From contig NZ_CP022369.1 of assembly GCF_003119115.1 (NCBI RefSeq), forward strand, positions 372,001 to 436,000: a stretch of 64,000 nucleotides of DNA, in the 5' to 3' direction. The position numbers and the translations under genes were made by a program. Positions 34,637-44,535 of this stretch are shown here, piece after piece (position 1 is the first letter of the stretch; each line of letters begins with the position of its first letter). Under the pieces are notes generated by a model. The model was not told the origin of the DNA, did not search any database, and saw only the letters and a program-made list of their open reading frames with translations. The DNA comes from Azospirillum sp. TSH58. Its GTDB lineage: Bacteria; Pseudomonadota; Alphaproteobacteria; Azospirillales; Azospirillaceae.

Positions 34637-35659
34637 TTACATCCGCATGACCACCCGCCCATCGATCTCGTTGTTGCGCATCCGGCTGAACACGTCGTTG
34701 ATGTTGTCCAAGTGCTCGACCGAATAGTGAACCTTCACCTTGCCGTCGCCAGCGAACTGGAGGCATTCGGCGAGGTCCAACCGTGTACCGACGATCGATC
34801 CTCGGATCGTCTTCCGCATCAGAACCGTGCTGAAGATGTCCAGTTCGAACGATCCGGGCGGCAGGCCGACGAGGGCCATGGTGCCGCGCTTGGCGAGCAT
34901 GCCGAGAGCTTGGTTGAAGGCATGCCGGGACACAGCGGTGACGAGCACGCCCTGGGCGCCACCGCACAGAGCCTTGACCTCGGCGACCGGATCGGTCGTC
35001 TTCGCGTTGATCGCCGCGTCCGCGCCCATGGCACGGGCGAGCGCCAGCTTTTCGTCGGAGATGTCGACGGCAATCACGTCGAGCCCCATGGCCTTCGCGT
35101 ACTGCACGGCGATGTGGCCGAGCCCGCCGATCCCGGAGATCACAACCGTGTCGCCGGGCTTGGTGTCGGTTTCCTTCAGGCCCTTGTAAACGGTTACGCC
35201 GGCGCACAGGAGCGGGGCGGCCATTTCCCAGTCCAGCCTGTCCGGCAGGTGCCCGACATAGTTGGGGTCCGCGAGCGTGTACTCCGCGAAGCCGCCGTTG
35301 ACGGAATAGCCGGTGTTCTGCTGCAGGTCGCACAAGGTTTCCCAACCGGCGAGACACTGCCGGCAGTGCCCGCAGGCCGTGTGCAGCCAGGGAACGCCGA
35401 CCCGGTCGCCCTCCTTCACCGCGGTTACGCCGGCGCCCACCGCGGCAACGGTGCCGACGCCCTCATGGCCTGGAATGAAGGGCGGGTTCGGCTTCACCGG
35501 CCAGTCGCCGTCGGCCGCGTGCAGGTCGGTGTGGCAGACACCCGAGGCTTCGATCTTGACCAGGATCTGGCCTGGACCGACCTCCGGCACCGGAACCTCT
35601 TCAATCAACAGCGGCATTTTGAATTGGCGGACCACAGCCGCTTTCATCATTTTTACCAT
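34637..35659 (-). CDS. adhP: Zinc-dependent alcohol dehydrogenase (AdhP-like)
   Basis: A 340-aa medium-chain dehydrogenase. Catalytic zinc ligands are in GVCHTDLH (Cys42) and PGHEGVG (His65, Glu66); the structural zinc cysteines are at ~96, 99, 102 and 110 (CGHCRQCLAGWETLC); the NAD motif is GIGGLG. The opening KAAVVRQF and the overall length match the propanol-preferring AdhP family, which interconverts alcohols and aldehydes. The start at 35659 has AGAGGGA 5 nt upstream; the longer frame reaching back into the porin gene is rejected. It could reduce acetaldehyde during oxygen limitation. Confidence 0.93.
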   Translation of the reverse strand: MVKMMKAAVVRQFKMPLLIEEVPVPEVGPGQILVKIEASGVCHTDLHAADGDWPVKPNPPFIPGHEGVGTVAAVGAGVTAVKEGDRVGVPWLHTACGHCRQCLAGWETLCDLQQNTGYSVNGGFAEYTLADPNYVGHLPDRLDWEMAAPLLCAGVTVYKGLKETDTKPGDTVVISGIGGLGHIAVQYAKAMGLDVIAVDISDEKLALARAMGADAAINAKTTDPVAEVKALCGGAQGVLVTAVSRHAFNQALGMLAKRGTMALVGLPPGSFELDIFSTVLMRKTIRGSIVGTRLDLAECLQFAGDGKVKVHYSVEHLDNINDVFSRMRNNEIDGRVVMRM

Positions 35660-35792
35660 GGTTCCCTCTCTTGCCGTGGCTTCCATATGGATGTTGAGCG
35701 TATCCCGCATGGTGGCGACGCCGTTGCCGGGCATTTCGGCGCTTTTCGGTTCAACGCTCCACGCTGGATCAGCTTTTCCGCTCCTTCGAAGG

Positions 35793-37016
35793 TCAGAACG
35801 CCAGAACCGTGCGAAGCACGATGACGTGGGCCTTGTCATCCGGCGAGCCCGTGGCCGCGGTCTCGGGGCGATCGCTGTTGGCGAGCACATAGTCGTATTG
35901 GGCGTTCACGGTCAGGCCCGAAGCAACGGTGTAACCGGCACCAACCTCGTAGACCTTCACCCGCCGGCTGCCCGGGTCGACCATGGAGCCGGGGTCGACG
36001 CCGTACTTGTAATTCGCACCCACCACGATGGCTCCGGCGGTGTACTGCACACCCGCGGTCCAGTTGTACATATCATCCGCGAAGAAACCCGGACGCTTGT
36101 TCTGGCCCGATTTGCCGAAGCTGGTGTAACTGCCACCCACGGCGAAGCCGGCATAACCGACTTGGGCACCAAGCTGCCAAGCGTTCAGGTCGCGGAAGGA
36201 GTCCGCGGCCACCGTGCTGTCCGAGGACGTGCCCCAGAAATAGCCGGCACTGGCCTTGACGTCGAAGCCGAAGACGTTGCCGTCATAGTTAGCACCGACC
36301 TCGACCAGATCGGTGAAGGAGTTGGTGACGCCCTGGTCGGCGATGGCGGAAGACGCTTTCGACCGGTTGACGTCCTGATTGAAGGAGTCGTTGCGCGGGG
36401 TGTAGCTGGCACCGAACTGCACGCCGGCAAAGCGCGGGGAGAAGTAGACGATCTTCGTTGCATTGGCGTCCGGTGTCAGCGACGGCCACAGGATGCTGGC
36501 GGCGTTGACGGCTTCGGCGACCCCACCGAGGACGTCGGAGCCTTGATACCGGCCATTCGCCGGATTGACGGACTGCCCGGCCGTCGTCGGGCCAACCCAG
36601 TTCGTCACCTGATCGAGATCGATGATGCTGGTCGGCAGATAGTCGCCCGGCGTCGAGATGAAGGTTTCGTCGTTGAAGGAGTTGGACACGCCGAGGCGCA
36701 CCTCGCCAAGCCTGCCCTGTGCGAAGATGAAGGCACGGTCCGAGTTGACGCCGGTGTCGGAACCGGAGGCGCGGATGCGGATGCGCCCACCATACTCCAG
36801 GCCGTTGTCCGCTTTGGCGACCGGCGTGATGTGCACGCGGAAGCGGTTGCGGAACTCGGTCGAACGCATACCGGAGTCAAGGTCCTGATTGACGAAGCCG
36901 GCTTCGAAGAAGGCATCGCCACCGATTTTTATCTCGTACTTGGCCTGGGCATTGGCTTCTCCGGCGCCCATTGCCAGAGCAGCGGCAGCGCAGCCCGCCA
37001 GAAAACAGCGGTTCAT
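35793..37016 (-). CDS. Outer-membrane porin
   Basis: A 407-aa protein with signal peptide MNRCFLAGCAAAALAMGAGE...ANAQA, then alternating beta-strand sequence with periodic aromatic girdles and a terminal phenylalanine (IVLRTVLAF). It includes the general Gram-negative porin pattern GGRIRIRASGSD and GRLGEVRLGVSNSF. The start follows GGAGGGGACGATC. It lies between the nhaC-type gene and adhP, all leftward, and may admit small solutes used by the arginine deiminase region. Confidence 0.9.
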   Translation of the reverse strand: MNRCFLAGCAAAALAMGAGEANAQAKYEIKIGGDAFFEAGFVNQDLDSGMRSTEFRNRFRVHITPVAKADNGLEYGGRIRIRASGSDTGVNSDRAFIFAQGRLGEVRLGVSNSFNDETFISTPGDYLPTSIIDLDQVTNWVGPTTAGQSVNPANGRYQGSDVLGGVAEAVNAASILWPSLTPDANATKIVYFSPRFAGVQFGASYTPRNDSFNQDVNRSKASSAIADQGVTNSFTDLVEVGANYDGNVFGFDVKASAGYFWGTSSDSTVAADSFRDLNAWQLGAQVGYAGFAVGGSYTSFGKSGQNKRPGFFADDMYNWTAGVQYTAGAIVVGANYKYGVDPGSMVDPGSRRVKVYEVGAGYTVASGLTVNAQYDYVLANSDRPETAATGSPDDKAHVIVLRTVLAF

Positions 37017-37122
37017 GATCGTCCCCTCCATCCTGGCAGTGATCACTCCACACGTTGAGCCAACAGACGGAACTGCTCCCATCCGCGCCACACAGCGACC
37101 CACACCATCGTGCAAAGGCTCG

Positions 37123-38616
37123 TCAGCCTTGCAGCGGCGGTGCGTTGCCCGGAGGCGTGTCGATGGTCGTTCTCCACACCCGCAGACCGGAGACAGCGAA
37201 GAGAATCGTCACCAAGGGATTGAGAATGTTGAAGAAGCAGTACATGGCGAAGCCGGTCGCCGACACGCCGAGCGCTGCCGCCATATAAGCCCCGCAACTG
37301 TTCCAGGGGATCAGCGGCGAGGTCACCGTCGCCGAATCGCCGACGACGCGCGACAGCAGCACGGGAGCAAGGCTCCTCTTCGCGAATTCTGCCTTGAACA
37401 ACCGGCCCGGCAGAGCGATCGAAATATACTGGTCCGAGGTGACGATGTTGGCGCCGATGCAGGTGGCGACCACGGTCGCCACGAGCCCGCCGATGGACCT
37501 CATCCGATGGATCAATGGGTCGATCAGGCGATTGAGAAGCCCGGCGTGCTCCACCGTCGCGCCGAACGACAGCGCGGTGATGATCAGCCACACCGTGTTC
37601 ATCATGCTGGACATGCCGCCCCGCGTCAGGATGACGTCGAGGGACTCGTTGCCGCTGTGCGCGACGTAGCCGTTGGCGAGCGCCATCCACACACCCTTCA
37701 GCATGGCGACGGCGACCGGCAGTTCCGGTGCGGCGGCGAAGGCGGCGGCGCGCGCCGGCTCCAGGACGACCGCCAGGAGCCCGCCCGCCAGGGCGCCGAA
37801 GAAGATCGTGATGAAGGGCGGAAACCGGGCGATCGACAGGCCGAGAACCAGCAGCAGCGGGGTGAAGGCCCAGAGCGACACCGTGAAGTGGCTTTCGATG
37901 CCGGACATCATGGCGGTCGCATCGAAATCGCCGGGCGCCCCCAGCATCCCGAAGAGGAGGATGGCGACGAGCAGGGCCGGAACCGAGGTGAACAGCGATT
38001 CCCGGATGTGCTCGTAGATCCCGGACCCCGTCACCGCGGTCGCCAGATTGGCGGTGTCGGACAGCGGGGAGGCCTTGTCGCCGAAATAGGCGCCGGAGAT
38101 GACCGCGCCGGCCGTGATTTCCGGCGACAAATTCATGCTGGCCGCCACACCCATCAGGCCGATGCCGATGGTGCCCGCGACGGTCCAGGAGCTTCCGATG
38201 CTGAAGCCGACCAGGGCGCAGATCAGCGTGGTCGTCGCATAGAAATAGTGGGGACTGAGGATCTGGAGGCCGTAATAGACCATCGCCACGATGGTGCCGC
38301 TGAGCGCCCAGGTGCCGATCAGCGCGCCCACCGCCAGCAGGATCATGATGGCCGCGAGCCCGGTCGCGATGCCGTCGACCACGGCCTGGCGCACCCCATC
38401 CCAGGGCATCCCGTTCTTGTAGGCGATCCCCGCCGCGATGATCCCAGAGAACAGCAGCGCCACCTGATTCGGCCCGGCGGAGGCGTCCTTGCCGAACAGA
38501 AGGTAGGACAGCGCAAGCAGCGCGATTAGGGCAATCATCGGAATCAAGGCGTCGAGCAGCGTGGGCCGACGCGCCTCCCGCTTTTCCTCAGCCGGCATCG
38601 AAACGTGGTTCGCCAT
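37123..38616 (-). CDS. NhaC-family Na+/H+ antiporter
   Basis: A 497-aa, multi-span membrane protein. The family-typical central block is present: VGFSIGSSWTVAGTIGIGLM, GAVISGAYFGDKASPLSDTA and NLATAVTGSGIYEHIR. It exchanges Na+ (or a small organic ion in some relatives) for H+. It follows arcC by 43 nt in the same direction. In this position it may counter the pH and ion changes produced by arginine breakdown, or be a specialised amino-acid exchanger; the arginine link is inferred from context. Confidence 0.9.
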   Translation of the reverse strand: MANHVSMPAEEKREARRPTLLDALIPMIALIALLALSYLLFGKDASAGPNQVALLFSGIIAAGIAYKNGMPWDGVRQAVVDGIATGLAAIMILLAVGALIGTWALSGTIVAMVYYGLQILSPHYFYATTTLICALVGFSIGSSWTVAGTIGIGLMGVAASMNLSPEITAGAVISGAYFGDKASPLSDTANLATAVTGSGIYEHIRESLFTSVPALLVAILLFGMLGAPGDFDATAMMSGIESHFTVSLWAFTPLLLVLGLSIARFPPFITIFFGALAGGLLAVVLEPARAAAFAAAPELPVAVAMLKGVWMALANGYVAHSGNESLDVILTRGGMSSMMNTVWLIITALSFGATVEHAGLLNRLIDPLIHRMRSIGGLVATVVATCIGANIVTSDQYISIALPGRLFKAEFAKRSLAPVLLSRVVGDSATVTSPLIPWNSCGAYMAAALGVSATGFAMYCFFNILNPLVTILFAVSGLRVWRTTIDTPPGNAPPLQG

Positions 38617-38659
38617 GGCCGCAGCCCCCTTTTCCGGATCGCCGCCCCAATCAGGCCGC

Positions 38660-39613
38660 CTATCCGTGCCAACTCGTCGTCGTGAAGGCGTTGTCGATCA
38701 GCGTGCCCTTCTCGCCGCGCACGATCGCCGGAATGTCGGCGAGCGCCCCAATCGCCGCGGTTCGCCCCGTCGCCGTCGCGAACCGGCAGGCGGCGTCCAC
38801 CTTCGGCCCCATGGACCCGGCCGGGAAGCTGTACCTGCCCATTGCCTCGGGGCTCGTGCGATGGATGGCCCGCGCGTCCGGCGTTCCCCAGCCGAGGAAC
38901 ACGGCCTCGGCGTCGGTCGCCATGATGAGGAGGTCCGCATCCAGCTCGCGCGCCAGCAACTCCGAGCAGAGGTCCTTGTCGATCACCGCCTCGACGCCGA
39001 CCAGCGTGCGTTCCTTGCCCGGCTGGTGCGTGGCCGGCTGGTACATGGTGGGTATCCCGCCGCCACCGGCGCAGATCACGATGGTTCCCTGATCCAGCAG
39101 CCAGCGGATCGGCCGGATCTCGAAGATGAGCTTGGGGGCCGGCGACGGCACGACCCGCCGCCAGGACGCGCCGTCCGGCTTGAACACCCACCCCTTCTCG
39201 GCCGCGATGCGCTCGGCCTCGGCGGCCCCATAGACCGGTCCCACGAACTTGGTCGGGTCGTTGAAGGCCGGGTCGTCGCCGTCAACCTCCACCATGGTCA
39301 GCAGCGTGGCGAAGGGCACCTCGAACGGCAGCAGGTTGCCCAGCTCCTGCTCGATCATGTAGCCGATCATGCCCTCGGTCTCGGCCCCCAGGACGTCCAG
39401 CGGATAGGCCTCGTTCGGCTGGTAGGCGGCGCCCTGGAGCGCCAGCAGCCCGACCTGCGGCCCGTTTCCGTGGCTGATCACGAGCTGATGCTCCCGGGCG
39501 ACCGGGGCCATGGCCTCGGCGGCGATGCGGATGTTGCGGCGCTGCACGTCGGCGGTCATCGGCTCGCCGCGTTTCAACAGAGCGTTGCCTCCCAAAGCGA
39601 CGACGACGCGCAT
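38660..39613 (-). CDS. arcC: Carbamate kinase
   Basis: A 317-aa protein, the normal carbamate kinase length, with RVVVALGGNALLKRGEP, VISHGNGPQVGLLALQ, PLDVLGAETEGMIGYM, ICAGGGGIP and EAVIDKDLCSELLA, plus GSMGPKVDAACRF near the C-terminus. It converts carbamoyl phosphate and ADP to ATP, CO2 and NH3, the energy-yielding last step of the arginine deiminase pathway. It lies 16 nt downstream of arcB. Confidence 0.97.
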   Translation of the reverse strand: MRVVVALGGNALLKRGEPMTADVQRRNIRIAAEAMAPVAREHQLVISHGNGPQVGLLALQGAAYQPNEAYPLDVLGAETEGMIGYMIEQELGNLLPFEVPFATLLTMVEVDGDDPAFNDPTKFVGPVYGAAEAERIAAEKGWVFKPDGASWRRVVPSPAPKLIFEIRPIRWLLDQGTIVICAGGGGIPTMYQPATHQPGKERTLVGVEAVIDKDLCSELLARELDADLLIMATDAEAVFLGWGTPDARAIHRTSPEAMGRYSFPAGSMGPKVDAACRFATATGRTAAIGALADIPAIVRGEKGTLIDNAFTTTSWHG

Positions 39614-39629
39614 GGTCTCATTCCCCCCC

Positions 39630-40634
39630 TCATTCCCCCAACGTGGCGACGAGAAGCGCCTTGATCGTGTGCATGCGGTTTTCCGCCTGTTCGAAGGCGA
39701 TGTTCGCCTCCGATTCGAAGACCTCGTTGGTCACCTCGAGCCCGTTGGGCATCCCATAGTCCTCGGCGATCTGCCGGCCGAGCGCCGTCTCGCTGTCGTG
39801 GAAGGCTGGGAGGCAGTGCATGAACTTGACTTGCGGGTTGCCGCTTGCCGCCATCAGTTCCGGGTTGACCTGATAGGGCTTGAGCAGCGCGATCCGCTCC
39901 CGCCACACGTCCTTGGGCTCGCCCATCGAAACCCAGACGTCGGTGTGGATGAAATCGACTCCGGCCACCGCTTCGGCGGTGTCGCTGGTGATGGTCAGCC
40001 GTGCGCCGGACGCCGCCGCGAGCCGGTGGGCGATGGCGGTGTACTCCTCCGACGGCCACAGGCTCTGCGGCCCGCAGATGCGTACGTCCATGCCCATCAG
40101 GCAACCGACGATCATCAGCGAATGGCCCATGTTGGACCGGGTATCGCCGACATAGGTGTACGTGATGTCGGTGATCGGCTTGTCGCTGTGCTCGCGCATC
40201 GTCATGACGTCGGCAAGCATCTGGGTCGGGTGGTATTCGTCGGTGAGGCCGTTGTAGACCGGTACACCCGCGTACTTCGCCAACTGCTCCACGCCGCCCT
40301 GTGCGGCGCCGCGGTACTCGATGGCGTCGTACATCCGGCCGAGGACGCGCGCGGTGTCCTTGAAGGACTCCTTGTGGCCGATCTGCGAGCCGGCGGGATC
40401 GAGGTAGGTGACGTTGGCGCCCTGGTCGTGGCAGGCGACCTCGAAGGCGCAGCGGGTCCGCGTCGACGTCTTTTCGAAGATCAGGCAGATCTCCTTGCCG
40501 CGCAGGTGCTGCTGCTCGGTCCTGGCGTACTTCGCACGCTTGAGGTCGCGCGCGAGGTCGAGCACATAGCGGAACTCCCGCGGCGTGTAATCCTGGACGG
40601 TGAGCAGCGACCGGTTGCGCAGATTGAAGCTCAT
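39630..40634 (-). CDS. arcB: Ornithine carbamoyltransferase, catabolic
   Basis: A 334-aa protein with the carbamoyl-phosphate-binding STRTR motif (57-61), DPAGSQIGHKESFKDTARVL, and the HCLP active-site motif near residue 270 (KFMHCLPAFHD). Context between arcA and arcC marks it as the catabolic enzyme that phosphorolyses citrulline to ornithine and carbamoyl phosphate. The start at 40634 has AGGAGGAAAAG just upstream; the longer in-frame extension overlaps arcA and is rejected. Confidence 0.96.
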   Translation of the reverse strand: MSFNLRNRSLLTVQDYTPREFRYVLDLARDLKRAKYARTEQQHLRGKEICLIFEKTSTRTRCAFEVACHDQGANVTYLDPAGSQIGHKESFKDTARVLGRMYDAIEYRGAAQGGVEQLAKYAGVPVYNGLTDEYHPTQMLADVMTMREHSDKPITDITYTYVGDTRSNMGHSLMIVGCLMGMDVRICGPQSLWPSEEYTAIAHRLAAASGARLTITSDTAEAVAGVDFIHTDVWVSMGEPKDVWRERIALLKPYQVNPELMAASGNPQVKFMHCLPAFHDSETALGRQIAEDYGMPNGLEVTNEVFESEANIAFEQAENRMHTIKALLVATLGE

Positions 40635-40681
40635 CTTTTCCTCCTGGGGTTCCCTCCGGGTTCGTTGTCCGCGGCGGGTCG

Positions 40682-41911
40682 TCAGTAGGCGGGTTCCCGC
40701 CAGATCGGGCAGGTCATGCAGTGGCCGCCGCCCCGTCCGCGGCCGAGTTCCGCCCCGCGGACGGTGATGACCTCGACGCCGGCCTTGCGCAGCAGCGTGT
40801 TGGTGTAGGTGTTGCGGTCGTAGGCCACGACCACGCCGGGTTCGAGGGCGACGACGTTGTTGCCATCGTCCCATTGCTCGCGCTCCGCCTCGTAGGCGTT
40901 TCCGCCGGTTCCGACGACACGGAGCCTGGAGTAGCTCAGCGCGTCGGCCACGACCTCCAGCAGCGGCCTCGCCTCGGGCCGCACCTCGAAGCGCCCCTCG
41001 TCGTCCAGGGGATAGGCGCTGTAGCAGCGGATCTGGTCGACGACCTCACGGAAGACCGTCACCAGATCGCGGTCGCAGAACGAGAACACCGTGTCCAAAT
41101 GCATGGCCGCGCGGCTTTTCGGCATCAGGCAGGCGATGACCCGGGATGCCGCGTTGTTGCGGAACAGCGCGCGGGTTACCTGGCCGACCGCTTGGCGGTT
41201 GGTGCGCTCACCCATGCCGATAAGGACGATGCCTTTTCCGATCGGCATCACGTCGCCGCCCTCCAGGGAGGCGCCGGTGAAGTCCTCGTCCGAATCGCCC
41301 CACCAGATCGTGAAGCCGCCGTCTCGGAAGCGGGGGTGGAACTTGTAGACCGCCCGCTGCAGCAGCGTCTCCGGCTTGCGGGCGGGCCAGAACATCGGGT
41401 TGCAGGTCACGCCGCTGTAAATCCAGCAGGACGGGTCCCGCTGGAACAGCGTGTTGGGAATCGGCGGCAGCACGAAATCGGTGCCGCCGAACGCCTCATT
41501 CAGCAGCACGCTCACGGTGTTGTCTGGCAGGTCCGATATGGCGATACCGCCGATGAGATGGACGGCGAGTTCCCTGGACGGCATCTCGTCCAGCCAGGGG
41601 CGCATGACCTCCACGGCGGCGACCCCGACGGTGTTGGCGGTGACGCGGCGGTCGAGCACGAACCTGCGCGCCTGAGGATCGTCGAGCGTTTGCGCCAGCA
41701 GGTCGTGCAGGTCCAGCACCTCGACCCCGCGCTCCTCCATCTTCAGCACGAGGTCGTGGTGGTCCTTCTGCGCCTCGTGCACCCAGATGACGTCATCGAA
41801 CAGAAGGTCGTGGCAGTTGCCGGGGGTGAGGCGCTGGTGCGCCAGCGACGGCCGGCAAACCAGGACGGTCCGCAGCTTGCCGACTTCCGAATGCACGCCG
41901 ACTTCAGACAT
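40682..41911 (-). CDS. arcA: Arginine deiminase
   Basis: A 409-aa protein (family ~405-420) with VHSEVGKLRTVLVCRPS, LFDDVIWVHEAQKDH, NTLFQRDPSCWIY, LEGGDVMPIG, AMHLDTVFSFCD and the C-terminal nucleophile region GRGGGHCMTCP. It hydrolyses arginine to citrulline and ammonia, the first step of the pathway. It follows the transporter gene by 59 nt. All catalytic regions look intact. Confidence 0.97.
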   Translation of the reverse strand: MSEVGVHSEVGKLRTVLVCRPSLAHQRLTPGNCHDLLFDDVIWVHEAQKDHHDLVLKMEERGVEVLDLHDLLAQTLDDPQARRFVLDRRVTANTVGVAAVEVMRPWLDEMPSRELAVHLIGGIAISDLPDNTVSVLLNEAFGGTDFVLPPIPNTLFQRDPSCWIYSGVTCNPMFWPARKPETLLQRAVYKFHPRFRDGGFTIWWGDSDEDFTGASLEGGDVMPIGKGIVLIGMGERTNRQAVGQVTRALFRNNAASRVIACLMPKSRAAMHLDTVFSFCDRDLVTVFREVVDQIRCYSAYPLDDEGRFEVRPEARPLLEVVADALSYSRLRVVGTGGNAYEAEREQWDDGNNVVALEPGVVVAYDRNTYTNTLLRKAGVEVITVRGAELGRGRGGGHCMTCPIWREPAY

Positions 41912-41970
41912 GACGCATCTCCCTGTTTCGATGGCCCGCTATTCCGTGCGGGCCTTGTTGTCGTGTGCCA

Positions 41971-43461
41971 TCACAGCGGGCTGATCGTGCCGGTCCACAT
42001 GAGCCAGGCGGCGAGCACGGCGAGGACGGCGATGACCGCCGCGATGGCCATTTCCACGCCGGTGAAGGGGCGCTCCCCGCAGTCACGCCGGGCCCGGACA
42101 TAGACGAGGATTCCCGGTGCGAAGAGGACCGCGCACATCAGCAGGTACTGAAGGCCGGCCGCGTAGACGAGCCATAGGCCGTAGGTCGTCGCCAAGGCAC
42201 CGACCAGGATGCCCTTTGTCCGCGATTCGGCACCGTACCCCTCGCCGGTTAAGGCCAGTTTCAACGCGTAGGCGCCGGACAGGACGTAGGGGGGAAGAAT
42301 CGCGACCGAGGCGATGAAGTAGAAGAACTGGTACGCGCTGCGCGAAAAGAAGCTGAGCGCGAGGAAGAGCTGGATCAGGAGATTGGTTGCCCACAGCGCG
42401 TTCACGGGCGACCCGTTGGCGTTCTCCGCGGCGAACCATTTCGGGAAAGTCCCGTCGCGGCCGCAGGTGTAGGGGATCTCCGCGCACAGCAACGTCCAGG
42501 AGAGGAAGGCGCCGCCGACCGAGATCACCAAGCCGATGTTGATCAGGGCGGCGCCCCACGGACCGACGAGGGACTCGAACACACCAGCCATGGACGGCAC
42601 CTTGAGGTCGGCGAGTTCAGGTTGCCGCAGAACGCCCGTCGCCAGCAACGAAACCAGCACGTAGATTCCCAGCGCGCCGACGAAGCCGATCACGGTCGCC
42701 CGCCCGACGTCGGAGCGACGGGCCGCGCGGGCGGAGTAGACGCTGGCGCCCTCGATGCCGATGAACACCCACAGCGTCACCAGCATGGTGCTCTTCACCT
42801 GCTCCATGACTGAGCCGAGGCCGCCCGTGCCGGACCCGGCGCCGGTTCCCCAGAAATCCACCGTGAAGCGATCCCAATGGAAGCCGACGATGGCCACCAG
42901 GACGAACAGGAACAGCGGCACCAGCTTGGCGATCGAGGTGACGACGTTCACGAAGGCCGCCTGTTTGATGCCGCTGAGCACGAGCGCGTGGATCAGCCAC
43001 AGGCACAGCGACGCGCCGACGATGGACGGCAGGTTGTTGCCGTCGCCGAAGATGGGGAAGAAGTGGGACAGGGCCGAGAAGATGGCCACCGCGTAGGCCA
43101 CGTTTCCAAGAAAGGCGCTCAGCCAATAGCCCCAAGCGCTGTTGAAGCCGACGAACGGACCGAAGCCGGCCTTGGCATAGGCATAGGGGCCTGCGTTCAG
43201 GTTCGGTTTGCGCACGGCCAGGTTTTGGTACACGAAGGCGAGCATCATCATGCCGATGCCGGTGATCATCCAGCCGATCAGGATGGCGCCGGGCGACGCA
43301 CCTTTGGACATGTCCGATGGAAGATTGAAAACGCCGCCGCCGATCATCGAGCCGACAACGAGCGCAACGAGTGGGAGCAAGGTCAGCTTGTCCGACTTCT
43401 GGGTCTGCGCCACGCCGGCGTTTTTCACCGACACGAGATCGTTCACGTCAGCCGTCGTCAT
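41971..43461 (-). CDS. arcD: Arginine/ornithine antiporter (APC superfamily)
   Basis: A 496-aa membrane protein of about 12-13 spans, with the basic amino-acid antiporter features LLPLVALVVGSMIGGGVFNLPSD, KAGFGPFVGFNSAWGYW, FIGIEGASVYSARAARRSDVG and PYTCGRDGTFPKWFA. It exchanges external arginine for ornithine, so the pathway needs no energy for uptake. It is the first gene of the arcD-A-B-C-nhaC unit; a short inverted repeat lies about 100 nt upstream. Confidence 0.93.
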   Translation of the reverse strand: MTTADVNDLVSVKNAGVAQTQKSDKLTLLPLVALVVGSMIGGGVFNLPSDMSKGASPGAILIGWMITGIGMMMLAFVYQNLAVRKPNLNAGPYAYAKAGFGPFVGFNSAWGYWLSAFLGNVAYAVAIFSALSHFFPIFGDGNNLPSIVGASLCLWLIHALVLSGIKQAAFVNVVTSIAKLVPLFLFVLVAIVGFHWDRFTVDFWGTGAGSGTGGLGSVMEQVKSTMLVTLWVFIGIEGASVYSARAARRSDVGRATVIGFVGALGIYVLVSLLATGVLRQPELADLKVPSMAGVFESLVGPWGAALINIGLVISVGGAFLSWTLLCAEIPYTCGRDGTFPKWFAAENANGSPVNALWATNLLIQLFLALSFFSRSAYQFFYFIASVAILPPYVLSGAYALKLALTGEGYGAESRTKGILVGALATTYGLWLVYAAGLQYLLMCAVLFAPGILVYVRARRDCGERPFTGVEMAIAAVIAVLAVLAAWLMWTGTISPL

Positions 43462-43560
43462 CGCCGTCTCTCCGCTATCCTCGTCTCCCTACCGTCAGGA
43501 TTCCCTCCAATGAGGCGGGGCGATGAGGTGGGGCATCTTTCGCTCCAGCGTCCACTGGTC

Positions 43561-43575
43561 ACATTCGTTGAATGT
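43561..43575. promoter_or_regulatory. Inverted repeat upstream of arcD
   Basis: ACATTC-GTT-GAATGT lies about 100 bp upstream of the arcD start. It could be an operator for the arginine deiminase unit. It does not match the FNR/Anr consensus (TTGAT-N4-ATCAA), and I found no full FNR-type site in this gap. Confidence 0.35.
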
Positions 43576-44535
43576 CGTTGAAGAAATGGCGACCAGGAAC
43601 GGAAGTCCCAAGCTTGACGGCTTGGCGAGCCGTTACATAAGTTCGATACGGTTTCCGCATCGCCACTGCATCGGCTGCGGCGTTTTATAGGATTCTGGCG
43701 ATACGGAAAGGGCCGATGCCGCTCCAAAAATTGTCCGGCGTTACAGTAACTCGGCCAATGAATTTGATCGAATTAGAGGAAAAGGCCTATGCGTGAATGC
43801 GTTTATTTTGCAGTTGCGAATTTGCATCTGCGAAGTAAATCGACTGCTTGGCTTCGCTTAAGACCGCGTGATTTTCTCTTTGACCGCCAAACTGCGATGA
43901 ATCAGTCTTGCCGACAGAAAGCTGCCCCATTGGACCGCAGCGTTTCGGTGGTGACCTGAACGGGCTCGACATCGTATGTCTTTGAGCTGGTTGCGTGTCG
44001 GCGTACGTGGCCCGCTTGTCGCACCGGCGCCGGGCGTACACCCGAGGCGCCGGAGCGCGCCGGCGGACGGACGGCCAAAGTGCAGCCACCGTTCCGCGAT
44101 GGCCTCGTCGCCGACCACGATGCCGGGCGTCGCCCGGGTCAGTGCGACCTCGGTAGGCTCAGGTTGGAGCAACGGGACACCCAGACTGCCTCGTGGATGA
44201 TCCCAGCGGGAAAACGGACACCGCGGTACGGGTTGGTGGACATGCCCAACAACCTGCCATGCCGGACCGTTCACCACCAACCTGACAACACCCTGCTGTT
44301 CGCCGGAAACGGCGGAGTGCGAGATCATGACTATGTTGAGCCGATGGATAGATCGATGGCCGCACACTCATAACCATCTTGCCCTACGAAGGAACGATGC
44401 CCAAAAGAAAGGAGAAGCGGGGCTCCGTCGTGTGCGTCCATTTTCTCGGTAGGCTTCACTTCTGCTTTCATCATACAGAATCTCCGTCTGTCGTGCCATT
44501 ACGACGCACGGCCGAACAGCGGAGAACATCCGGAT
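43576..44535. other. Gap of about 1 kb without a recognisable gene
   Basis: Several short overlapping frames exist on both strands (for example 43858-44367 on the minus strand) but none has a clear ribosome site, consistent codon use or a family I recognise. The stretch 43580-43860 is AT-richer and could hold the arcD promoter; 43980-44370 is GC-rich and may be decayed coding sequence. Confidence 0.5.

Noticed and set aside
36889..38529. 546-codon open frame on the plus strand
   Set aside because: Antisense to the porin start and the NhaC-type antiporter gene; no domain and shadow composition.
43461..43800. FNR/Anr box for the arginine deiminase operon
   Set aside because: Only a TTGAT half-site (near 43762) was seen; no TTGAT-N4-ATCAA arrangement, so I did not annotate one.
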